Shown here piece after piece: positions 1 to 7,112 of a stretch of 35,019 bases of DNA; within the stretch, counting starts at the first letter, position 1, and the number at the start of each line of letters is the position of its first letter. The position numbers and the translations under genes were made by a program. Location of the stretch: contig CALDID010000169.1 of assembly GCA_937901865.1 (NCBI GenBank), forward strand, positions 1 through 35,019, written 5' to 3'. The notes beneath the pieces were generated by a model. That model was not told the origin of the DNA and made no database searches. It was given only the letters and a program-made list of their open reading frames with translations. Origin of the DNA: an uncultured Treponema sp. (lineage in GTDB: Bacteria; Spirochaetota; Spirochaetia; Treponematales; Treponemataceae).

Positions 1-62
1 CGTCGTTAATCACGTTACAGTTTCGCCAAAAGAGAAAAAATAAAGGAATAAGGAGATTTTTT

Positions 63-2495
63 ATGAAGAGAACGATAAAATTAACAGGCGTTTTAGCGGC
101 TTTAGCACTGTCTGCGGCGGTTGGCGGCGGTTTTCCGCTTGTGGCGGAGGAGCTTGCAGCGTTTCCTGGTGCAGAGGGTGGCGGCAAGTATACAACTGGT
201 GGCAGAGGCTGCGAAGTGTATCACGTTACGAATCTCAAAGATTACAAAACTGGCGAGGAGGCTATTGCAGGCTCTTTGCGCGCAGGAATCAAGAGTAATG
301 TAACGATTGTTTTTGATGTATCGGGTACGATTGAAATGGCTGAGCCTTTACGATTCGGCGAAGTCGAAAATATCACGATTGCAGGGCAAACCGCTCCAGG
401 CGCAGGCATTACCCTTGCAGGCTTTGAAACGAATATCAGCAAAGCGCAGAATCTCATTATCCGCTACCTTCGCTTTCGACCAGGCGCAAAAAATGTGCAC
501 GAGGGCGACGGAATGGACGGACTTTGGGGACGGCAGCAGAAAAATGTTATCATCGACCATTGTTCTTTCAGTTTTTCAACTGATGAAGGCTTGAGTCCGT
601 ACCGCGCGGAAAATATGAGCGTGCAGTGGTGCATTATCTCCGAGAGCTTGACGATGAGCGGACACACGAAAGGCAGGCACGGCTATGGCGGCATTTGGGG
701 CGGTGTAAATACGACTTTTCATCACAACTTGCTTGCAAATCACACGTCGCGAAACCCTCGCATTGGCGGCGGCACTGCGGAAAAAGATGATAATGAACAT
801 ATCGCGCTGCTTCAGCTTTCTAACAACGTCATCTATAACTGGGGATTTAACACGTGCTACGGTGGCGGTCGCTCTCGAACAAACTTTGTGAATAATTACG
901 AAAAATCGGGGCGCGGCACTCGTGAAGACGTGCGAAGCCGAATTATTGACGCTGGCGAAAACAAGAAACCTGGCTTCTTCTACGTTTCGGGGAATTACAT
1001 CGAGGGCTATGCTGAAGAGAGCGCAGACAACGAAAAGGGCATCTATGTCGGCAAAAACAACACGAACGACACCACAATCGTTGATACGCCGTTTGAAATG
1101 GAGGGAACGAAGAGCGAAAATCTCTCTCTCGAAAGCGCAGAAAACTGCTATAAATCGGTTTTAGAGAATGCAGGTGCAACATTGCCTCATCGAGATGCAA
1201 TCGATGCGCGTATCGTTTGGGAAGTGAAGAATAATGAGGGGCGATATATCAATACCGATGCGGAAGTTGGCGGCTATCCGTGCTTAGAAAGCGAAGCGCG
1301 TGCGGCAGACTTCGACACAGACGGAGATGGTATGCCTGACAAATGGGAGAAAAAGCATAAGCTCAATGTGAACGATGCCTCCGACGGAGCTATGACAGCG
1401 AAGAGCGGCTACACGAATCTTGAAGAGTATTTGAACAGCCTTGTCAGCGCGAAGTATACGCCTGTGAATCCTGAAGCGAAAATCAGTGATGTCAAGAATA
1501 ATACGTTTGTAAAATCTGGCGAAAACATCACGTTGAGCGTAAACATTGCGAGCAAGCAGAAAATTGCGAGTGTCGCGCTGTTTGACGGAGCAACAAAGAT
1601 TGCAGAAGACAAAATCGGCAAGAAAGCAAAATCGCACACATTCAATTTTTCGCTTTCTGACACAGGCACACACTTCATTTCGGTGCGTGTAACGGACGCA
1701 AAAGATAACGCCGTGCAGACGAGCGCAGTTCAGCTTCATTGTATTCTTGATACAAAGGCGAGCGGCTGGAGTGAAAGCGATATCGGCTCTCCGAGTGTGA
1801 AAGGCACTTCATTTGAAAAAGGCGGTGTCTTGAGCGTTTTGGGCAGCGGAAAAATCGGCAAAAGCGAGGGTGCGATTTCTGGAAGCACATTCGATAATGC
1901 GAAAACAGACGATTTCCACTTTGTATATAAGAAGATTTCTGGCGATTTTGCATTTGTCGCGAAGCTGGAAACGGTGAGCGCAGTCGATAATCACGCGTTT
2001 AGCGGACTTATGGTCAGAAACTCTCTCGACAGTTCAAGCGCAGAAGCGGCACTGGGGCTGTCGTGGGTGAAATCGACAAGCTATAAAGTTGACGGCAAAA
2101 CGCTCTATCGAAATCCGTGGTCGGTCTATCTTTGCTCACGCGACACGGACGGCGGCGAAATGAACGCGCTCACCGAAACCCTTGACGGCAAGGCAAGCGC
2201 GGAGAAGGCTGGCATTTCGCTCATCGATAGCGTTCCGTTCAAAGATTTTGATACACCGCTCGGCTGTTACTTGAAATTGGAGCGCAGAGGAAAGGCAATC
2301 AGTGCATTTATGAGTGCGGACGGCGCAGAATGGAGCGAAGTGGGAAGCCGAGAGATAGAGCTGGGCGATGATGTGTATGTGGGCTTTGCTCTTGATGCAA
2401 ACAAAGTGGCGAACGAAATCGACAACGTAAATACGGCGACTTTCAGCAATATCACGCTTGGCGCACTCGAAAAAACACCGCAGGAGGCGCAGTAA
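63..2495 (+). CDS. Secreted pectate lyase (PL1-type) with TSP3-like, Ig-like and C-terminal concanavalin-like regions
   Basis: Predicted exported enzyme that cleaves pectate/polygalacturonan by beta-elimination. Residues 1-30 look like a signal peptide (MKRT, then a hydrophobic run). From residue 33 the AFPGAEGGGKYTTGGRG opening is typical of PL1 pectate lyases, followed by the parallel beta-helix to about residue 400. IDHCSFSFSTDE near 163-174 and HTSRNPRIGG (R230, R233) fit the calcium-binding and catalytic-arginine strands of the family. Residues 416-426 (DFDTDGDGMPD) form a calcium-binding TSP3/EF-like linker. About 470-565 looks Ig-like, and 570-805 resembles a DUF1349/LamG-type domain. 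The start has an AAGGAG ribosome site 7 nt upstream. The stop overlaps the next ATG by one base (TAATG), so translation of the GH43 gene is probably coupled. The enzyme class is well supported. The exact domain limits and substrate preference are inferred. Confidence 0.88.
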   Translation: MKRTIKLTGVLAALALSAAVGGGFPLVAEELAAFPGAEGGGKYTTGGRGCEVYHVTNLKDYKTGEEAIAGSLRAGIKSNVTIVFDVSGTIEMAEPLRFGEVENITIAGQTAPGAGITLAGFETNISKAQNLIIRYLRFRPGAKNVHEGDGMDGLWGRQQKNVIIDHCSFSFSTDEGLSPYRAENMSVQWCIISESLTMSGHTKGRHGYGGIWGGVNTTFHHNLLANHTSRNPRIGGGTAEKDDNEHIALLQLSNNVIYNWGFNTCYGGGRSRTNFVNNYEKSGRGTREDVRSRIIDAGENKKPGFFYVSGNYIEGYAEESADNEKGIYVGKNNTNDTTIVDTPFEMEGTKSENLSLESAENCYKSVLENAGATLPHRDAIDARIVWEVKNNEGRYINTDAEVGGYPCLESEARAADFDTDGDGMPDKWEKKHKLNVNDASDGAMTAKSGYTNLEEYLNSLVSAKYTPVNPEAKISDVKNNTFVKSGENITLSVNIASKQKIASVALFDGATKIAEDKIGKKAKSHTFNFSLSDTGTHFISVRVTDAKDNAVQTSAVQLHCILDTKASGWSESDIGSPSVKGTSFEKGGVLSVLGSGKIGKSEGAISGSTFDNAKTDDFHFVYKKISGDFAFVAKLETVSAVDNHAFSGLMVRNSLDSSSAEAALGLSWVKSTSYKVDGKTLYRNPWSVYLCSRDTDGGEMNALTETLDGKASAEKAGISLIDSVPFKDFDTPLGCYLKLERRGKAISAFMSADGAEWSEVGSREIELGDDVYVGFALDANKVANEIDNVNTATFSNITLGALEKTPQEAQ

Positions 2496-4039
2496 TGAAC
2501 GCAACATACTACGAAAACCCCGTGCGGCGCGGCTTTTACCCTGACCCGTCTGTCATCAGAGTCGGCGACGATTTCTATATGGTCAATTCGTCTTTTCAAT
2601 ATTTCCCCGCGATTCCGATTTCGCATTCAAAAGACCTCGTGCATTGGGAAACGATTGGGCACGCCGTAACAAACCCCGACTATCTCGATTTGTCCGCGAT
2701 TAAAGACAGCCACGGCATTTGGGCGCCCGACATCGAATACATCAACGGCAAGTTCTACATTATTGCGACTTTGAGGCTGAACCCGACGGAAAAAGCCGAA
2801 GGTCAGCCCATGCGCCGCCAGCTCATCGTGTCAAGCGACCGACCCGAAGGCGAATACTCCGCGCCGCATTGGATTGACGTTGACGACATCGACCCCTCGC
2901 TTTTCGTCGATACGGACGGAAAGGCGTATATGATTATCGCCGCGGGCGCGAAGGCAATCGAGCTTTCCCCCGATTTGTCGCACACTGTCGGCGAGCTAAA
3001 AACCGTCTGGAGCGGCACGGGCGAGCGGTGCAGCGAAGGTCCGCATATTTTCTATAAAGACGGCTATTATTACGCAATGGTTGCGGAAGGCGGCACGGGA
3101 TACGGACACGGCATAAACGTCGCGCGCTCAAAATCGCTGTTCGGCACTTACGAGAACTCCCCGTATAACCCCGTTATGCGCCAGTTCGACGCTTCCTCCC
3201 CGATACAAAGGGCAGGACACGGAAAGCTCGTGCAAGACCAAAACGGCGATTGGTGGTGTATGTATCTGTGCGGACGGACGAACGAGGGCAAGTTCACCAC
3301 CTGCGGCAGAGAAAGCGCACTCGATAGGGTAGAGTGGACGGCAGACGGCTGGTTTACTATCAACGGCGGAAAAGGTCCAAGCCTGCGCTCTCTCGCCCCC
3401 TCCTTGCCGCAAAGAGTCTATGACGAGCGCGACAGGGACGACTTCGACAGCGACAAACTCGATTTGACGTGGCAATTCGTTCGCAATCCCGACACAGCTC
3501 ACTGCTCGCTGACCGAACGGCGCGGATTTTTCAGAATCTGGACGCAAGACGCAACGCTCAACCAAATCTCCTCAAAAAACACCCTCGTCAAGCGCGAAAA
3601 GGAACACCATTTCACCGCGACGACTGCGCTTGAGTTCTCCCCCGAATGCAAAGGCAGTCAAGCGGGCATCGTGTGCTATTACAGTACGACGACGTATATT
3701 CGCTGGTGCGTCTGCTTTGACAACGGAAAAAAATTGCGGCTGGTCGCGAACAGAGGCGGCGGCGAAGAGCTTATCGCGGAAGTCGAGAACGTCGAAAGCA
3801 CGCGCATTGCGCTCAAAGTAGACGTGAGCGCACAGCGTCGGGAGTTCAGCTACAGCACGAATGAGGGCGCATTGTGGAGCATCGGCGGCGTTGTCGAATC
3901 GTGCACATTCCTTGCAGACGAGGGGAACCCTGCCGAGCGCAAAAGACACACAGGCACACTGACTGGAATCTATGCCAACAACGGCGGCAGCGGCGAGAAA
4001 GTGTGTGCCGACTTTGATTATTTTGAAATGCGCTATTGA
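2495..4039 (+). CDS. Glycoside hydrolase family 43 (beta-xylosidase / alpha-L-arabinofuranosidase type), cytosolic
   Basis: Predicted five-bladed beta-propeller glycosidase acting on xylo- or arabino-oligosaccharides. The three GH43 catalytic acids are visible: D17 in FYPDPSV (base), D133 in DIDPSLFVDTDG (pKa modulator) and E181 in SEGPHIF (acid). Residues 1-310 make the propeller, and about 320-514 form the beta-sandwich domain common in GH43 xylosidases. There is no signal peptide, so the enzyme should work in the cytosol on imported oligosaccharides, while its upstream partner works outside. An AGGAGG site at 2482-2487 lies inside the end of the pectate lyase gene and serves this start. 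The gene is visibly richer in C- and G-ending codons than its neighbour, perhaps a different origin. A strong terminator follows at 4099. Family confidence is high. Substrate is uncertain because GH43 is functionally mixed. Confidence 0.88.
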   Translation: MNATYYENPVRRGFYPDPSVIRVGDDFYMVNSSFQYFPAIPISHSKDLVHWETIGHAVTNPDYLDLSAIKDSHGIWAPDIEYINGKFYIIATLRLNPTEKAEGQPMRRQLIVSSDRPEGEYSAPHWIDVDDIDPSLFVDTDGKAYMIIAAGAKAIELSPDLSHTVGELKTVWSGTGERCSEGPHIFYKDGYYYAMVAEGGTGYGHGINVARSKSLFGTYENSPYNPVMRQFDASSPIQRAGHGKLVQDQNGDWWCMYLCGRTNEGKFTTCGRESALDRVEWTADGWFTINGGKGPSLRSLAPSLPQRVYDERDRDDFDSDKLDLTWQFVRNPDTAHCSLTERRGFFRIWTQDATLNQISSKNTLVKREKEHHFTATTALEFSPECKGSQAGIVCYYSTTTYIRWCVCFDNGKKLRLVANRGGGEELIAEVENVESTRIALKVDVSAQRREFSYSTNEGALWSIGGVVESCTFLADEGNPAERKRHTGTLTGIYANNGGSGEKVCADFDYFEMRY

Positions 4040-4098
4040 GAGTTAGTTTGATTATGTAAGAAGAAAATTTCTTTTCTTGTTTCATATAACCTCCTTTT

Positions 4099-4136
4099 GA
4101 GGAAGATGAAAGCGTTGCTTTTGTCTTCCTCTTTTT
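4099..4136 (+). terminator. Intrinsic terminator after the pectate lyase-GH43 operon
   Basis: Arms GAGGAAGA (4099-4106) and TCTTCCTC (4124-4131) pair perfectly. An inner stem AAAGC/GCTTT sits around a GTT loop, and a run of five T follows at 4132-4136. It lies 60 nt after the GH43 stop and closes that transcript. Confidence 0.85.
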
Positions 4137-4160
4137 GTTGCCCGATTTTCTTTCGTTTCC

Positions 4161-4362
4161 TTAAACTGCATTTTTGCGTATGTTCCCTCTGAAATGACAG
4201 AAATCGCGTTCAAAAGCCGTTTGTTTTTATGTAAGCGTCTTCTGATTTTGCAGGAGTGATTTACACACTTTGCATACGCCTCCTGCAAGTGCAGAAATCA
4301 TTTGCATTTTTTCAAATCGCAAAAATCTTCCGCATAAGTCATTTACACGCGTTGTATGAGTT
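4161..4362. repeat. Three degenerate direct repeats of about 80-100 bp in the gene-free stretch before the zinc ABC operon
   Basis: Most of the gene-free stretch 4040-4497 is filled by imperfect copies starting near 4161, 4260 and 4342. Shared landmarks are TTACAC (4261, 4342; TTAAAC at 4161), TTTGC(G/A)TA(T/C)G (about 4173 and 4269), and CAGAAATC (4198 and 4292). The spacing of ATTTACAC between copies 2 and 3 is 82 bp. Read on the minus strand, the last two copies give similar peptides (VND-C...MISALAGGVCK versus VNHSC...AISVISEGTYAK), so the unit may once have been coding or may simply share base order. The copies are too diverged for recent duplication. No gene is supported here. Confidence 0.5.
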
Positions 4363-4398
4363 TTGTGGAAAATATTTTTGAAAAAAAACTTTTTGCAG

Positions 4399-4431
4399 TT
4401 GACAAAAGAGGGCGAAATATGGCAATATAAA
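4399..4431 (+). promoter_or_regulatory. Probable sigma-70-type promoter of the zinc ABC operon
   Basis: A perfect -35 box TTGACA lies at 4399-4404. The best -10 match, TATAAA at 4426-4431, is 21 bp away, longer than ideal. Weaker hexamers such as CAATAT at 4423 give 18 bp. The following leader of roughly 60 nt carries an AGAGGG ribosome site at 4486-4491. Confidence 0.5.
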
Positions 4432-4440
4432 GGGCGAAAT

Positions 4441-4455
4441 TGAAAACTGATTTCA
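4441..4455. promoter_or_regulatory. Candidate operator: TGAAA-N5-TTTCA palindrome just downstream of the znu-type promoter
   Basis: The 15-bp sequence TGAAAACTGATTTCA has perfect 5-bp inverted arms and sits about 10 bp past the likely -10 box, a position where a repressor would block transcription. A metal-responsive regulator (Zur/TroR type) would be the natural candidate for this operon. The AT-rich setting makes chance occurrence quite possible. Confidence 0.25.
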
Positions 4456-4497
4456 TTTTTCTTGTCTTGCAAAATCTGAATATATAGAGGGTATTCG

Positions 4498-5175
4498 ATG
4501 ATATTACTCACCTGCAATAACTTGACCGTCGGACACGAGGGGCGGGGTATTGCCTCTGGTATTTCGTTTCATGTGGATTCTGGCGATTATATGTGCGTCG
4601 TCGGAGAAAACGGTTCGGGCAAATCGACGCTGATTAAAACGCTCGCAGGCTTGCTTCCGCCTCTTTCTGGCGAAATCATCTTGAACGACAGCGTAAAGAA
4701 GTACGGCATTGGCTATTTGCCGCAGCAGAACGCCATTCAGCGCACGTTCCCCGCGTCTGTGATGGAAGTCGTTTTGTCGGGATTTCAGAATCGGCTTGGT
4801 TTCAATCCGTTTTACAAAAAATGCTTCAAGCTGAAGGCTCTTGAAAATCTCGAATTGCTCGGAATGGCGGATTTTGCAAAGCGGTGCTACGGCGAGCTTT
4901 CGGGCGGACAGCAGCAGAGAGTTCTTTTGGCGCGCGCGTTGTGTTCCGCTAAAGATTTGCTCGTGATGGACGAACCTGTAACGGGATTAGACCCAGCGAG
5001 CGCAAAGGAGATGTATTCTCTTGTGTCGCGCTTGAACAAAGACCTGCACATGACCGTCATTATGATTTCGCACGACCTCGACAGCGTGAAAATGTATGCA
5101 ACGCACGTCCTGCGCCTCGTGAACCACAGTGCAATTTATCAAAAAAACAGTGGAGAAGATTTGAAATGGAATTGA
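4498..5175 (+). CDS. znuC: ABC transporter ATP-binding protein, zinc/manganese (ZnuC) type
   Basis: ATPase subunit that would power uptake of a divalent metal through the permease encoded next. The protein shows Walker A GENGSGKST (about residues 38-46), a Q-loop in GYLPQQNAIQ, the signature LSGGQQQRVLLARAL, Walker B LLVMDEP and the switch histidine in MISHD. The length of 225 residues is normal for metal-type ABC ATPases. The start is preceded by AGAGGG at 6 nt spacing. It overlaps the permease gene by 10 bp. The metal specificity (zinc, manganese or iron) is inferred from the ABC-3-family permease partner. No substrate-binding lipoprotein gene is present in the cluster. Confidence 0.85.
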   Translation: MILLTCNNLTVGHEGRGIASGISFHVDSGDYMCVVGENGSGKSTLIKTLAGLLPPLSGEIILNDSVKKYGIGYLPQQNAIQRTFPASVMEVVLSGFQNRLGFNPFYKKCFKLKALENLELLGMADFAKRCYGELSGGQQQRVLLARALCSAKDLLVMDEPVTGLDPASAKEMYSLVSRLNKDLHMTVIMISHDLDSVKMYATHVLRLVNHSAIYQKNSGEDLKWN

Positions 5176-6011
5176 TTTCAACACTCATCGAATATTTGCA
5201 ATATCCGTTCGTTGTCTACGCGCTTATCACGGGCGTTTTGATTTCCTTGTGTTCGTCGTTGCTCGGTGTAACGCTTGTACTGCGCCGCTTTTCGTACCTC
5301 GGCGACGGCTTATCGCACGCAGCGTTTGGAGCATTGTCCATCGCGACCGTGATGAAAATGACGCATACGATGTATTTTGTGCTTCCCGTAACGATTCTTT
5401 TCGCCGTCGCCGTGCTTGGCGCGAAAGATAACGCGAAAATCAAGGGCGATGCCTCTGTTGCGATGATTTCAACGGGCGCGCTCGCATTCGGCTACATCAT
5501 TATGAATATCTTTTCGGGCAAATCGAATATTTCAGGCGATGTCTGCTCGACGCTTTTCGGCTCGACTTCGATTCTGACGCTGACGCTTTCGGAGGTGGTT
5601 CTTTCGGTCGTGCTGTCGCTTGTCGTCGTCGTCTTGTATGTGCTGTTTTATAACCGCATTTTTGCGATGACGTTTGACGCAGATTTTGCGCGCGCCTCTG
5701 GAATGCCGACCTCGCTTTACAACGTTGCCATTTCGACGGTTATCGCCATCACGATTGTGCTTGCAATGAACCTCGTCGGCACGCTGCTCATTTCGGCTCT
5801 CATCATTTTCCCTGCGGTTTCTGCGATGTGCCTGTTCAAAAACTTCAAGAGCGTCGTGATTTCTTCTTGCGTGATTTCGGTGTTCTGCGCACTCATCGGG
5901 CTGCTTGTTTCAATCGTCGCCTCCACCCCCGTCGGCTCGACTATCGTCGTTGCAGATGTGGTTGTCTTCGCCCTCTGTTCGCTTTCAAACCGCATTTTGA
6001 AAAGGAGCTAA
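5166..6011 (+). CDS. znuB: Metal ABC transporter permease, ZnuB/ABC-3 family
   Basis: Inner-membrane permease for zinc, manganese or iron(II) uptake. The 281 residues are almost wholly hydrophobic with about eight membrane spans. The family traits LRRFSYLGDGLSHAAFG (residues 38-54) and GTLLISALIIFPA near residues 205-217 are visible. The gene overlaps the ATPase gene by 10 bp and has GGAGAAG upstream of its ATG inside that gene, so the two are made together. The downstream lipoprotein starts 1 nt after the stop codon, which places it in the same operon. Confidence 0.85.
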   Translation: MELISTLIEYLQYPFVVYALITGVLISLCSSLLGVTLVLRRFSYLGDGLSHAAFGALSIATVMKMTHTMYFVLPVTILFAVAVLGAKDNAKIKGDASVAMISTGALAFGYIIMNIFSGKSNISGDVCSTLFGSTSILTLTLSEVVLSVVLSLVVVVLYVLFYNRIFAMTFDADFARASGMPTSLYNVAISTVIAITIVLAMNLVGTLLISALIIFPAVSAMCLFKNFKSVVISSCVISVFCALIGLLVSIVASTPVGSTIVVADVVVFALCSLSNRILKRS

Positions 6012-6012
6012 T

Positions 6013-6498
6013 ATGGGGTTTCTTCTGAAAATACTATTATTGATTTTGTCGCTTTCTGCTTTTTCGTGTAAAAGCGCAAAAGATGCTTCTTCCCCAAAAG
6101 AAAACGCTGTGAGCGCGGCGGAGCAAACAGGAAAAATCGATTACGATTTCACAAAGATGAATTTCAACATCGCGACGGCGCAGATTTTCGATATGACGGT
6201 TGACCCAGATAAATACCTCGGCAAAACCGTGCGCTTCCGCGGTCAGTTTTTGTCGATTGAGGAAGCGGGCTATTCGACGCGCTTTTTCTCGGTGCTGCAA
6301 TTCGACGCGACGGCGTGCTGCCAGACGGGATTTATGTTCTTTTTGCCTGCCGACAAGAAATATCCCGACGATTACCCCGCTGAAATGAGCGAAATCGAAG
6401 TGATTGGCACGCTGACGGCGGACAAAGTGGACGATATGGACATCACTTACCTTTCGTGCGAGAATTTCACGGTGATTGACGAGGCGGCGAGCGAATGA
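6013..6498 (+). CDS. Small lipoprotein with OB-fold-like region and a CC motif, linked to metal transport
   Basis: Predicted lipoprotein of 161 residues. A hydrophobic signal ends in LSLSAFSC, a spirochete-style lipobox with Ser before Cys19. The mature part contains DPDKYLGKTVRFRGQF, SVLQFDATACCQTGFMFFLP and IEVIGTL. That order (G-K-x-V-R-x-x-G, then a CC pair, then a V-x-G-T-L strand) recalls the DUF1980/YcgQ family, whose Bacillus members are controlled by the zinc repressor Zur. The match is by eye and weak. Its place in a zinc-type ABC operon suggests a role in metal handling at the membrane, but a conventional ZnuA fold is excluded because the protein is far too short and lacks the His-rich metal site. 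The stop overlaps the next gene's ATG (ATGA). Confidence 0.7.
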   Translation: MGFLLKILLLILSLSAFSCKSAKDASSPKENAVSAAEQTGKIDYDFTKMNFNIATAQIFDMTVDPDKYLGKTVRFRGQFLSIEEAGYSTRFFSVLQFDATACCQTGFMFFLPADKKYPDDYPAEMSEIEVIGTLTADKVDDMDITYLSCENFTVIDEAASE

Positions 6499-7112
6499 AT
6501 ATCTTTGTGGTGCGGCACGGCGAAACCGATTGGAATAAAGAATATCGCTTGCAGGGGCGAACGCAAATCCTGCTGAATGAACACGGCAGAGAGCAGGCGC
6601 GACAAACTGCGGCAGGGCTAAAGAGGCAAGGCATTGTTTTTGACGCGGTGTATGCAAGTCCCCTGCTTCGTGCCGTTGAAACCGCCGAAATCTTGAGCGG
6701 ATTTCCACGCGAGCGCATAAAAACGGACGAGCGCATTATTGAGTTTGCTTTCGGAATTGCGGAGGGAACGACGTTCGACGAGCGAAAGGGGAGGGCGGAG
6801 CTGGCGGGCTTCAATGCGTTCTTTGATTCGCCAGAAAACTACGTTGCGCACGGCGGCGCGGAAAGCATTGAGTGCGTTTTAGAGCGGACGCGCGATTTTT
6901 GGGAAAATGAAATCAGAAAACTCGAAAATGAAAAAGTCCAAAACGTGCTTGTCGCTACTCACGGCGGCACGCTTCAGGCTTTGTTGATGAATGTGGACGG
7001 GCGGTCGATTTCTCACTTTTGGGACGTGAAAATCCCGAACTGCACCGTCAATCTTGTAACGCTCACTTCGGGGATTTTCAAACTCGAATACACCGCTAAA
7101 GTGTTCTATTGA
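6495..7112 (+). CDS. Histidine phosphatase family protein (phosphoglycerate mutase-like)
   Basis: Cytosolic phosphatase or phosphomutase of the branch-2 histidine phosphatase superfamily. The hallmark RHGETDWN occurs at residues 7-14 with catalytic H8. The second site arginine is in SPLLRAVETA, an acidic residue follows in IIEFAFGIAEG, and the distal histidine is in ATHGGT (about residue 154). The 205-residue length is usual for the broad-specificity GpmB/CobC-like enzymes, so the substrate cannot be named. Translation is coupled to the upstream lipoprotein by an ATGA overlap. Its 3' end overlaps the convergent sbcC gene by 7 bp and no terminator separates the two. Confidence 0.85.
   Translation: MNIFVVRHGETDWNKEYRLQGRTQILLNEHGREQARQTAAGLKRQGIVFDAVYASPLLRAVETAEILSGFPRERIKTDERIIEFAFGIAEGTTFDERKGRAELAGFNAFFDSPENYVAHGGAESIECVLERTRDFWENEIRKLENEKVQNVLVATHGGTLQALLMNVDGRSISHFWDVKIPNCTVNLVTLTSGIFKLEYTAKVFY

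Noticed and set aside
4082..4288. 68-residue minus-strand open frame in the repeat block
   Set aside because: It has no ribosome site or promoter, covers a terminator, and is Arg/Lys-rich without a recognisable family. It is kept only as a repeat-derived peptide observation.
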